Virus record (IMG/VR): IMGVR_UViG_3300034418_011047 | Coordinates: 1 to 50,765 of that record | Direction: 5' to 3' (one strand) | DNA: 50,765 bases | Source: a virus | Part shown: piece by piece, positions 37,104 through 48,700 of the stretch | How the letters are laid out: each line of letters begins with the position of its first letter | Numbering within the stretch: position 1 is the stretch's first letter | Program-made: the position numbers and the translations under genes | The notes under the pieces: model-generated | What the model was told of the DNA's origin: nothing | Database searches by the model: none | Seen by the model: only the letters and a program-made list of their open reading frames with translations

Positions 37104-37514
37104 ATGACACTAAACGAGGCAATTGAAATTCTAAGGAAACACAACAATTGGAGAAGGGGTGCTGACTCTATTCCTGAAACAAATCCCACTACACTTGGAT
37201 TGGCGATTGATACCATCATCAAGGATTTTGATGAAGGGTATTTTCAAACGGATGTGTTTCTTAAACCTGGGAATAAATTTGATCCTGCACCTGACAAGCA
37301 CTTGCTTTCAATTGATAACTTAAAAGAAAAACAGGCTACGGAAAAACAACCATTTAAAATTACGGTAACTCAATTTGATATGACAGTTACAATTGAAAAA
37401 GAAGATTCAGTTCACGATGTTTACGAATATCGTCAAATGCTGATGGCTATCACTACTGCATTGGGTTATGATTTCGACACCATAAATGAGCTATTTAAGG
37501 ATCCGTATAAATAG
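37104..37514 (+). CDS. hypothetical protein
   Basis: 136 residues: a helical N-terminus (LNEAIEILRKHNNWRRGADSIP), a loop, then ITVTQFDMTVTIEKEDSVHDVYEYRQMLMAITTALGYDFDTI. Phage proteins with a similar N-terminal LNEAI-x4-K-x-N-x-WRRG start are common and uncharacterised. Confidence 0.6.
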   Translation: MTLNEAIEILRKHNNWRRGADSIPETNPTTLGLAIDTIIKDFDEGYFQTDVFLKPGNKFDPAPDKHLLSIDNLKEKQATEKQPFKITVTQFDMTVTIEKEDSVHDVYEYRQMLMAITTALGYDFDTINELFKDPYK

Positions 37515-37521
37515 CAATAAT

Positions 37522-37755
37522 ATGGAAATTACAGTACATGAATTTATAGAGTTGACAGTTGAATGTCTTGAGGCTCTACTTGAGCAAGGGCATGATTACG
37601 ATTATGCAGTAAAAACTATTCATGATTCATACTACCCATACAAACCAGAAATGGCTAAAGGGAATTATGATGAAGTTACAGAGATGTTATCATTAACTTT
37701 CCTAAATAGAAAGTATCAAACACCTAACATTATTCCAAGATATCAAAACAGTTAA
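37522..37755 (+). CDS. small hypothetical protein
   Basis: 77 residues from the ATG at 37,522 (an in-frame extension would overlap the previous gene). MEITVHEFIELTVECLEALLEQGHDYDYAVKTIH is helical and acidic. No recognised domain. Confidence 0.55.
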   Translation: MEITVHEFIELTVECLEALLEQGHDYDYAVKTIHDSYYPYKPEMAKGNYDEVTEMLSLTFLNRKYQTPNIIPRYQNS

Positions 37756-37757
37756 TA

Positions 37758-38192
37758 ATGACTACCTTACATTTGACAGAAGACCAACTCCGACTTGTAC
37801 AACAAGCATTAGATTTGTACTCTCGTGTTGGTATTGGTCAATTTGACCATATCAAATATCATCCAACATTTGTAAACCACTTGTCTAATAAATTGACAGA
37901 TGGAAACGGTAGAATAGATTTTAATCAGTATCACCAGATTAGGAGTAAAGCGGATGAAAAGTTGATGGAAGCTCGAAATATCCTCATCCAAGAGGATTTA
38001 CATTCAAATGCAAGTTGGGGAATTTTTAATGAAAAGGGGGACGAATCGTGTAGAGTAGCGTATGATATTCTACGAGTGATTAGACATGAGTTTTGGAAGG
38101 CAAATCTTAACAGAAGTGAATTGACTGTGGATGCTAATGTGGATCTACAAACAAAAGATGGTGATAAGATTAAGTGTAAGTTGAGTATTTAA
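37758..38192 (+). CDS. helical hypothetical protein
   Basis: 144 residues (MTTLHLTEDQLRLVQQALDLYSRVGIGQFDHI...SCRVAYDILRVIRHEFWKANLNRSE...). The start, with L-x-L-T-E-D-Q-L-x2-V-x2-A-L-x3-R-x-G-I-G-Q, is seen in many phage proteins of unknown role. It precedes ThyX by 14 nt. Confidence 0.6.
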   Translation: MTTLHLTEDQLRLVQQALDLYSRVGIGQFDHIKYHPTFVNHLSNKLTDGNGRIDFNQYHQIRSKADEKLMEARNILIQEDLHSNASWGIFNEKGDESCRVAYDILRVIRHEFWKANLNRSELTVDANVDLQTKDGDKIKCKLSI

Positions 38193-38206
38193 GATTAAAA
38201 TAAATT

Positions 38207-38830
38207 ATGTATAATAACAAAGTAGAACTAATCGGTTACTATGGTAGTGACCTAACCCATGCACAATCCGCATGGACATCTACGAGTCGTGACTTAACTG
38301 AGGACAAATTAAACCGTGTGGACAAGCTACTTAAAATGTTAGCTGAGAATGGTCACCACACGCCATTTGAGAAGTCCTCGCTGCACTTCTTGGTTACCTG
38401 TGATCAAGCTTCCCATATTCATTTATTGAAGCACAGGGTAGGTGTGAGCGTCAATGCTGCGAGTTTGAGATATCGAGAGTTTAAGGATGATAAGTTTTAT
38501 GTACCTGAAGATTGGCCAGATACATTTCAACAAGATTTGATAGAATTTACTGAACAAGCAAATGAATTCTATCATACTTATCTTGATATACTTATACCTG
38601 TTGTTGGGAGAAAACGAGCAAAAGAATCCGCCAGGTTCTTCAAAACCATGAACTCCCAAATCACAATGGATGTGATGTTTAATTGGCGATCGTTCTATCA
38701 CTTCCTAAACTTGAGAAATAAACCGGATGCTCAATTAGAAATTAGGGAAATTGCCCAAAATATGTTATCTTTGGTGAAGGGTATTGAAGGCAACCCATTT
38801 GAACATACAATTAAAGCATTTAATGTATGA
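38207..38830 (+). CDS. thyX: flavin-dependent thymidylate synthase
   Basis: 207 residues. The ThyX signature is HRVGVSVNAASLRYREF (residues about 76-92), in which the usual first Arg of R-H-R is Lys. HHTPFEKSSLHFLV and KESARFFKTMNSQITMDVMFNWRSFYHFLNLR supply the nucleotide- and FAD-binding residues. It makes dTMP from dUMP using methylene-tetrahydrofolate and FADH2, completing the dUTPase and dCMP deaminase route. It overlaps the next gene by 4 nt. Confidence 0.95.
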   Translation: MYNNKVELIGYYGSDLTHAQSAWTSTSRDLTEDKLNRVDKLLKMLAENGHHTPFEKSSLHFLVTCDQASHIHLLKHRVGVSVNAASLRYREFKDDKFYVPEDWPDTFQQDLIEFTEQANEFYHTYLDILIPVVGRKRAKESARFFKTMNSQITMDVMFNWRSFYHFLNLRNKPDAQLEIREIAQNMLSLVKGIEGNPFEHTIKAFNV

Positions 38831-39069
38831 CCATGTTAGAACAAATTATTGAAAAATACGGACCCGTTTTAATTGCGGATGGGTTTGATGATGCAATCTT
38901 AGGAGTCTCTAGCCAAGGTGGGCAGGTGATATATTCTATCCAAAAGTGTATTGACATCCTCATAGCCGAAGGAATGTCAGAAGAAGACGCAATAGAACAC
39001 TTTTACTTTAATGTAGAATGTGCGTATGTTGGGGAAGATACTCCCCTTTGGTGCGATGATTTCTTTTAA
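38827..39069 (+). CDS. small conserved phage protein, last gene of the early arm
   Basis: 80 residues: EQIIEKYGPVLIADGFDDAILG then YSIQKCIDILIAEGMSEEDAIEHFYFNVECAYVGEDTPLW. The IADGFDDA and FN-x3-AYVGE-x-TP pattern occurs in many phage proteins without known function. Its stop codon overlaps the stop of the opposing amidase gene by 3 nt, with no terminator between them. Confidence 0.75.
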   Translation: MTMLEQIIEKYGPVLIADGFDDAILGVSSQGGQVIYSIQKCIDILIAEGMSEEDAIEHFYFNVECAYVGEDTPLWCDDFF

Positions 39070-39743
39070 ATCCCTCTCTCTTCTATATATTTTATTGCCC
39101 TTAGATGAGCCTCAGCTACTATCCTCCGGAAGTTGGGGTTCATCATTTTATCAAACTCGTCCGGATTGTTGTAAAAACCTGTCTCTGTTAAAATAGCGGG
39201 ATGATCTGTTTTGGCTAATACATACAGCCTTTTACCTTCCTTTACTCCCCTATCCTTTAGTTTTACCTTAGCGACTAATTCTTTTTGAAATACTTCGGCT
39301 ATTCTTCTACCTATGGGAGAGTAATAGTAAGTTTCGATTCCTCTAAAGGCTGTGCTAAATTCATCCCCAGGACCTGCATTGCCGTGTACAGATACGAATA
39401 TCTTTGGCAGATCTGTATGGTATGTATTGGCTTTATCCACTCTATACTTTAGAGCATTTCCAAAGTCTTCAGGGTTAGGAATAGTGACCAAGTGCTGTAT
39501 GCTCATCTGCTTTAACTCCTGTGAGATGTGCTTTACGATGTCTTGATTGTATTCGTACTCCAACAGTTGTTTCCCATCCTTTATAGGGGATCGTTTTCCT
39601 TGCGTCTTTGCTCCATGACCGGGATCTAATATCCAAAAGTATCTTTGAGACAGGTTTATTATTTGAGCGTCCACTTCAATGTCTTGCCCATCGTTTACAT
39701 AATAACCTGTAAACATATTTTTAAAGAACTTTTTAATAGCCAT
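39066..39743 (-). CDS. N-acetylmuramoyl-L-alanine amidase
   Basis: 225 residues with the amidase_3 zinc core: FWILDPGHGAKTQG (first His ligand), a YEYNQDIV segment with a conserved Glu, IFVSVHGNAGPGD (second His), RGVKEGKRLYVL and PAILTETGFYNN (catalytic Glu). It cleaves the MurNAc-L-Ala bond. There is no signal peptide, so it is either released through a holin or carried with the virion. It overlaps the 3' end of the giant gene by 11 nt, which suggests joint late expression and perhaps a joint role in DNA entry. Confidence 0.92.
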   Translation of the reverse strand: MAIKKFFKNMFTGYYVNDGQDIEVDAQIINLSQRYFWILDPGHGAKTQGKRSPIKDGKQLLEYEYNQDIVKHISQELKQMSIQHLVTIPNPEDFGNALKYRVDKANTYHTDLPKIFVSVHGNAGPGDEFSTAFRGIETYYYSPIGRRIAEVFQKELVAKVKLKDRGVKEGKRLYVLAKTDHPAILTETGFYNNPDEFDKMMNPNFRRIVAEAHLRAIKYIEERGI

Positions 39744-42700
39744 AGTATAGGTATTGGTCTTTTGCTTCTTTAATAGCTTCTTCTCTTAATTTTTTAAAGT
39801 CCTCTAATAATTTTTCTGTAGACATATTTTCATAATCGTAATCCATAGCATATTGGTCTACCTTTGCGCCATATATGGTTGCTACTCTGTTTGCTAATTC
39901 TATTTTTTCTTGATTATTTAATTTGTAAGTATTTCCTTTATGGGTAACTGTATTACCGGGCATCCAATAACGATTTTGCACGTTTAAATTTGTTCTACTT
40001 AAAAACAACTTATGTCCCGGACTTTTTTTACTTGTTTCATTCACCCAATTATCCAACATTTCTAAGGCATTGTTCATAAATAAGAAATTTTCCGGAAAAA
40101 CCAGCCTATCTTCAACAGGTTTTCCAAGTGGATCTAACAAGGCTCTTTTCTCTCCACTAAGATATGGAGTAAGCAATCCAGAGAAAAATGCTCTTTTTAC
40201 AAGGTTGTATGCATATGTTTCTGTAAAAGTCGTGGTCTCCGGAATATATCTAGGTTTATCCGTTACTTGTCCATATGCTTTTGACATTTGGCTATAAAGG
40301 TTAGCACCTAATGGAACGTACATACTACCCTTTTCCCCAAGAAATTTAGCCAAAGCTATAATTTTACGTTCTTGTTCTTTAGCTGTGTCTGTTGTTGGAT
40401 CTACGGCTTCGGAAATACCTGCTAATTTTACGATCTCATTTAATGACCTACTAAAAGACTGAGCAGTTATAAACTGAAGACCGCCTAAAATTATGCTTAA
40501 ATTAGCTTGGTTAACAGAGTTCTCGCTTTTAGGATTCAGAGCTGCTGCATCATACATTTGACCTATTGGATAAAGTACAATCCCTAATGGGGAATCCGCA
40601 TAGTTCATGCTAATTACCCAGTCTGGATATTTCTTGGGGAATGGTCGAATTTGTAACTCAAGAATTCTATAATGCTTATCTATATATTCATCCTTCACGA
40701 AATTAGTTGAACCTAACCCGGTAATCCGCATTCTCCAATCATCGTTAACTTTAAGAATTTTGTTACCTTCTTCATCATCGTCAAAATCAAACATAGAGAA
40801 AAACAAAGAAATAAACGTTGAGAACCCTAGGGTTGCTGCTGCCATTTGTCTGTAACCTTTTTCTTTTGCCTCCTGTGTACTACCTTCACTAAATACATTA
40901 ATTCCACCTGCGATAAGGCCAAAAGGTGTATAATAAGTAGCTTGTTCTATAAATGCAGCTGGTGTCCGAACAATTGGAAACAATGTCATTAAAATCATTT
41001 TTCCAAGCATCTGTGCCACATTATCTTTTTCTTTAATCCTAACATTAGCTACACGAGATGCTTGTGTAACGTGCATAATCAACGCCTCGTCTGCTAAATA
41101 CGCAGCTTCTTCTACTAACTCAGGGTTCATTTTAGTAACTCGTAATTCTCTAATACGGGCTTGCTTATATCCAAGAGGAATTTTCTTTCCCGCAGTTTTT
41201 AAAATGGCGATTTCTTCTTCAACCTGTTCTTTAATTTCTGCTTGGTGTATTCTACCTAATTCTGTTTTTAATTTAATTACAAAATCTGCATCGTTTGGGT
41301 CTACTCCATTATCTATTAGCTTTGCTCTTGCCACTTGTGCAGCTTTAAAATTCATAATAGATGATTTTATCAGCATATCCCCCATAGCTAAAGCTCTAAC
41401 TGCAAGCATAGGTGGAGTATACGCAAGTAGCATTACCCGTGCAATATATTTTTTTAAATCACTTGGGTTTTTTACAGGAGACACTTTAAAAATGTTCTCC
41501 ATAAAATTATTAATTTCAATGTCTAACGGGGAAAATCCTGAACCTGTTGGATCATTATATCTTGTAGTAGCAATACCGTATTTTAATTGATATCCAAATT
41601 CATAAATAAATCTAGAAATAAAATTTTTGACATTATTTGCGTAACTTAAAAAGATATTGTTTATTTCTGGATCTGGTTCTCCTCTAAACAACTCTCCCAT
41701 AATGTAAGATAACGCTTCTCTTTCATTTTTCCTGCCTCTCACAAACGCTGTTGCATATTGAGGTAGTAACACCATAAAGTCTCGCATTAAATTAGGACCA
41801 GCAGCTTTAAAAGCCCCTAAAAATGCCCTTACACCAGAAGTAAATCCACTAAGAAGATTAACAATACCTAATGTTTGTAACTTCATTAAAAATAACTTCT
41901 TCCAAGGATCTTTTTTCAATCTTGCTATCTCATAATCAATTTCTTTATAAATCCTTTCTTTATCTCTAACAGAGAAAGCTTTATTAGCTTTATCAACTAA
42001 TTCTTTTAGTTTTTCAATTTTGTCTCTGTTACCCTCAGCAATGGCATATTTCTCAAACCAAAGATCAGCCATCCGAGCTTCATTTAAAACGCCCATAGAA
42101 AGCTCCTCTACCATTCTTTGAGTGGCAGATTTAGTTTTCTTTCTTAGCTTTTTAATCCTAGTCCTAATTTTGGCAGCATTTTCATAATCTTTAGCTCTTA
42201 CAGCTTCATCTAAACGCCTTTCAAGAATATCAAGATTTTCTTTTAATCGTTGTTTTAAAATCTTTTTCTTCTTATCCTCCATCAAGTCTTTCCAAATTAA
42301 TTTAAACTCCTCTTGGAATTTACGAGCTTCCATAGGAGATAAATTTAATGCTTGGACAAGTTTAGACGATAGTGATTGGGATTGGTCTCCCTTTGTGTAA
42401 TGATTTATAACTACTTCAGAAAGAGTTGTACCTAATTCTCTGGCTCCTTGACGAATCTTATCTCCAAAAGAAGTATTGTATTCTGACGAAATAACTATAA
42501 ACACTTTGTCAAGAACATTATGCAATAAAGCTATTTCCTCTTCTTCTAAAAATCTAAATTGTTCAATAATACTATTCCGTATGGCTCTTGCTGCGGGTCC
42601 TTTTAACGACCTATTTTTAATTACATCCTGTACTGTCCCTAATTCTGGATTTTCACTAGTAATTTTTTCTATCTCAGATAGAATTAAATTATAAATGTTT

Positions 42701-45700
42701 TCCATTTGAACTGCTACCTCTGGCCCTCCTCTACGAAGAGCTTGTTTCATACGCTCTTCCATTTCTAAGAGACGATCTACTAATTCCTGTTCTTGAATTT
42801 TCGCAATATCAATCTTATTGTTAGATGTTAGAAAATTCCAAATGGCGGTTGCATCGTAGTTTTGACCACTTAAAAGATTGTAAATATCTACTTCCTCAAC
42901 AAACGCTTCTTTTACTTTTAATATGTTACCTTTAAATTTATAAATCAATCCTGTTATGATATCTACAATTCCTTCTATTTGATCTTGATTGAAAATTAGT
43001 CCTGCACTTAATTGCCCTCTACCACCCTTGCTGAATTTATCCCATCCTCTTTTAATTAAACTATCTCCTTTTTTTGAAGCTTTTGTAGATCCCTTTATCC
43101 TTGTAGCAGGTCTCCCCTGTAATCCTAGTACTTTATTAATTACTTCTTGTATTTCTTCAGGGGAATGGCTTACCATAAGACTGGCAATCTCCTCTTCTAA
43201 CGTACGTCCAGATTCAACTTTTTGACCTAAGTTGTTAATAAATTTTTCTTCAAGTTCATTTATTACGTCCGAATAGAGACTTTCAGGCACAACTTTAGCG
43301 ATACCTGCTCGTAATTCGGTTGCAGCCGTTCTTCTAAATCTTGCAATATCTTGTTGCATTTGCACAGCTAAACGGGTGTCTCCTGTTTGCCGGACTCTAT
43401 CCCACACAATGTCCATAATAATAGTGTACATTGCATCCTCTGCTCTCCTTTGCTGTTCTTGCTCTTTAGTCTCTCTACTAGGGATTTGACTTGTAATATT
43501 CTTTCCCGCCTTAGCTTCTTCAAATATTTCGCTATAGCTTAATCCATCTAATATAAGATTTTCAATAACAATTCGTGCAGCATTAGCAACCCGTTGTAAA
43601 GAAATAGGTAAATATTTGCTATCCTCGTCTAACAGAAGAGCCTCCTGTAGTTCTACATCCACTCGTGGATCATTTGCTGCTCTACGAATCCGCTTAGACT
43701 CTTTGGCTTTTTCGTCCGTTTTACCTGTATTTTGACTAGAAGGCGGTTGCTGACTAGGTGGTTGCTGACCAGAAGGCTGCGGTTGATTTGGTGTAGGCGT
43801 TGAGGGCTGCTGCGGAGTTGCCTGACTAGCTGGTTGCTCTGGCTCAGCTTGTGCTTCTTCAGGAGCAAGAATTTCTTCTTCAGCTGTTTCTTCCCCTTTT
43901 ATTGCCTCTTCCAACTTTTCATCAAAATCGTCATTAATGTTATCTATCTCCTCTTTTGTAGGTTCGGATTCGATGATTTCATTTAATACGGCAATCCTAT
44001 CAGTAATTTGATTAACACGATTAATTAAAGCTTCAATAAGATTTAAAAGCTCTGCTCTTTCTCCAAGAGTAAGCGTATCCTCTGTAAACTTTTTGACGTT
44101 TGCATCTATCTGCTTTGCCAAATTTTCTCTTTCCTGCTCTAAATCCCGTAACTCGTCTTTTTCTAATTTACGATTTTTTAAATCTTCTAAAGCTTGTTCT
44201 CTTTCTTGTTTAATCTGCTCACGAAGTTCCCGTATTCTTCTTGTCTCCTCATCCTCCTCTTGTTTCTTACGCCTTCTTCTAAAACGAATGCGGTCTAATA
44301 AATTTGCAATATTAGGTAACTTAGTAAAGCTAAGAATTACTTTGTCTGAAACTGGAGCAAGATCCGCATCTAACATTCTAGCGTAAATCTTACGCATTTT
44401 ACGGTTTAAGACAATACGTTCTCCGTTATATTCAAGTACATTATTGTACATAGTCTGTAGCCAAATGGCAAAACGATCAAACACATTGGCAAGTTTAGCA
44501 TTTTCAGTTCGCCCTTCCATTACATATGCCTCAAACCCTTTGGCAAACTTTTCTCTAAAATCAATTGTACCAAATGTTGCTTTTGACCATCTTTCTACAA
44601 TCCGGATTTCGTCTGCTGTTAACTCAGACTCAAATTCATGGGCAAGCTCGTGCAATGGGCTACTTACATCCGGATTTGTAAGCGCATGAATAATAATTTT
44701 ACCATCCCCTGTTGTTACAATTGCTGCCCTTTGTTCTCCATCTTTTGTCTGATACACCGTATCTCCCTGCTGATAATCTTCCTCAGTAGGTTCATATAAT
44801 TCCAAATTACTATTTAACCTAACACCGTTCAATGACCTGGCTGCAAAATCACTTTCCGACATCCCCTCTTCTTTAGCCATGCCAAAAGAAATCAACTGGT
44901 GATGCGGTTCAGGGAAATTAGTCCTTCCTAAAACTTCTGGTCTAATGAAATTAAAACTACCATCAGGCATCTGGACTCTCATCAGCTGTCTTCCATCGGC
45001 AGTCTCAACTACTCTATCGTTATGGGAAGCATCTATCTTTTCCCCTAAAGTCAGCTTTTTCATAATCCCTGCAACCCGATCCATTTCAGCAAGGATACGA
45101 TTTTTCTCTGCCTGATTGGCTTCGTTTGTGTTATCAGCAAGCCCACTTTGTTCAAGAAAACTTTGTAAAGTATAGTAATAAATACTATAATCTTCAAATG
45201 TAGGTGTCCCTTTTGTCTTTAAATCAAAAAAGTTAGCAACTTTCTTTGCTATTGGAGTAGCAACTCCTAACTTTTTTAATCCATCTATGAATTTAGCCTT
45301 ATCGTAATTATTATTAAAAGCCTCATTCATATTCGAAGCTACAAGATTTCGCAATGCTTCGACACTATTTTCCGATACAGATAATTCTAATACATCCATC
45401 ATACGGATGTCATTAGAATTTTCAAGATAATTATTTACTATCAGATAATACAGTTGCTTTTCTGTTATATTATCTAAATTCGTATAATTTAGATCGGCTT
45501 TTTCTTTAGATAAAATTTCTTCAGCGATTGCTGCAAAATCAGGATTTATAGTAAACTTTGTCTTTGGAAGCTTTGCACGAAGTTGCCCAATCTTTTGATC
45601 TAAGTCAAAGGTATCTTGATTGGCATTAATGCGAAGCCTACGCTGAAGCTGTAATTCTTCATAGGTATCCCACATCTCAGACATGGTAATCATGCCGATC

Positions 45701-48700
45701 CTACGCAAATCCATTAAAGTAGCATGATCCGATTGACGAATTAAATCATTAATCCATGCTTTAAGGGTACGAGTTTTTGGGCTAACCCTTTCAATGGCTT
45801 GACGCAGATTTGTGAGATACCTACTTCCTGGAGAACCATCTACACCTTTAATGTAAATAGAAGATGCCAATTTAAAATTGGTAGGCATCTGACTATTGTT
45901 TTTTACAATACCTTCTAATCTTTCTTTGTACCAATCATTTTTTCGCTTGTTGTTCCTTTTCGCCCAAGCTGCTGCTCTTGCGTCTATTAAACTGGCGTTT
46001 GCTTGTGCCTCTTCTAAAGAAAGTCCAAAAGTTTGTACTAAAGTTTCTACGAGTTCCGATCTGTTTCTAGGCTTGTACATCGGTCCTCTACTTGTGGACT
46101 CTATCTCTATTTCTTGCTTTGTAGCAAGTCCAGCCTCTATCAACGCAGCTCCATCTAAAACTATGGTATATCTACCATTGCTATCAATCTGTGCAGTTTT
46201 AACTACCTTATCTGCAACTTTTTTTAATTCTGCGGGAACGTTTTCTTCTGAGCTATATGAAACAGTATATTCTACAGATGGTACAAGAGGCCCAAACATA
46301 CTTCGTCCAAATCCTTTTGGATCAACTCCTCTCTTTTCATACTCTTGACGAATTTGCGTATTTAAATCGAATATCTCTTCGGTTAGCTCATTAAGCTGTT
46401 GTTGGATTTTAGGAGGAACTTTACGAACAGCTTCTAATTTTATATCATTGTATTTCTTACGAATTTTAGTAATACCTTCAGCCAGTTTTTCCATACCCTT
46501 TTCAGAAAGCGCACCTTTTGTTCCATACTCCCTTTGAACTTCCTTAACTAGCTTATCTATTTCAGCTTGTTCCTGCTCCAATATTTCAGCAACAACTTCT
46601 TCATCCACTTTCCTACCAAAAAGTTCACTTACACGTTCATCTATGCCAATTTTTTTACGAGCTTCATCAAGTATTTCATTATATTCTTTTTGTAATTCAA
46701 TTACCCTAGCCCGTAGTTCCGCTTGTCTTTTGCGAACCTCTGCCTTTATCTTCCTTAGTTTGGTAGATGGTAAATGATGAGCATCCTTTTTGGCTTGTTC
46801 TGTGCCAAATATTTCTGCGTATAGACGATTTATTTTAGTTTCGTACTTAGCTTTTTCTTCGCTGTATTTTCTTTGGGCTTCTTCTAATTGTTGGGATCGT
46901 AATTTTTGCCATCCTGTAATTATTGAAGGCGCAGCAAAACTTTGCCCAGGAGGCATTTCTGAGATAATATCTGTCACATACTTTACAGCTAAGTCGTAAG
47001 CATTTTTTACGCCTAATAATTCTTCTGCGTTAGATTTAGTGATACCAAGTATTTGAGTGATGGCATCATAAACTTTCTCTAAAAATCCTTTTTTTCTTTT
47101 CTTTAATAAATATGTGAATTTTTCGTCCGATAAATGTGCTACAAATTCGTAGATGTTTGATATAGCATATTTATCCAAATTATGGTCGTTTACAGCATCT
47201 TTGGCAAATTCCGTGTATAATTTTTGTAATTTTAATACAGCTTTCTTTTGGTTTTCGGTAATAGCTGGGTCTTTTTGATTTTCTAAAACAGAATAAATAG
47301 TTCTAACTGTAAACCCATGAATTAATTCATGTATAAAAATCCTCGCAATAATTTCTTGACCATCCTTCAAATAGTCAATGTTATTTCCTTTTAACTGATC
47401 TAAATACTGAAAAAATTCTTCTGGATTAACGTATATTACATTAGTACCATAATTAAAAAAACCTTCCGCTGTTAAGTCTACTTCATCCCGACTACTTGGT
47501 ATGTAAAAAGGTATTGCAAAATTATCGACAAAAGGTTTTAATACTTTATAAATTGCTTTTGATTGTCCTTTTAAAGGAATTAACTTAAAGACTTCTGCTA
47601 GTGTGTATACATTACTATCTCGTGGTTGAACTCCTCTTTCTTTTGCATATGCTTCAAAGTCGGCTTTGTCTTTTTCATTAAGTCTTTTTATTAATTTTTT
47701 ATAAATAGTCAAAATCTGCCGTCTGGTTTTTTCGTCTAATTTATTATAAGCTTTTAAATCAGGAATAAGCCCTGAATTGACTGTTTTATCAGTTTTAAAC
47801 TCTAGTGAAAGGGAGCTATTAGGAAATGTTCTACCAAATAAAAGAAGTTTTACTAATCGCAAATATTCTTTAAAAATGTCTTTTATCTGCTCATTTGGAA
47901 TTAAATCGCTGACCATTTCTACGAAAGGATCTAAAGATTCTGCATTGCGTAGTTTTAGATTATGTTTATTTTTTTTAATAGTCGGCTTGTTTACTGATCC
48001 CAACTCAAGAGTGGCATTCTCTCTTTCTCTTCTCGCTTGCTCTAATGGTGCATTGGAAGGACCTCTTTGTAATGCCTCGTTGTATAGTGCAATCTCATCG
48101 TTTAATGCATCTATCTCTTTCTGCTTTTCCTCCAACTCGGGGTTGATAGGAGCAGCCTCTTCAGGACGAGCAAATTGATTGTTAAAACTTGTTACATAAT
48201 TGTCATACTTATTATTGACAAACTGTACATTTGCTGCCTCAGATGTCTGCGCCAATTCATCCTGCCTCCGATTTTCAATCTGTGTGAGAACATCAAATAA
48301 TTGCTTGTTTTCATCAATTAATCGCTGATCGTCTTCACTAAAATCTGTTTCCCCCTCAGCGGTAGAACGTGCTAATTTGCTCAGATTTTCAAAAGTACCA
48401 TCAGCTACCAGATTCTCACCCTGCATACGAGCGTCCATCAAATCATCATACACCTCAGACTCTGTACGATTTGCCAGTTCCATCGCTTGAATAGCATCAT
48501 CCAAACTTATTTCACCTTTATTTACATCGTCCTTATACCGGGCATCAAACCTTTCATTGATAGCATCCTCATCCGCATCTTCTGCTTGCAATGCTTCTTG
48601 TCGTGCTGCCTCTACCTGAGCTGATTTTGCCCTTGCTTCATTGGTCGGTCCTTCAGGTTTTGGAGCCAACCTACGCATCTCATTAGCCTGTCTGTTTAAC

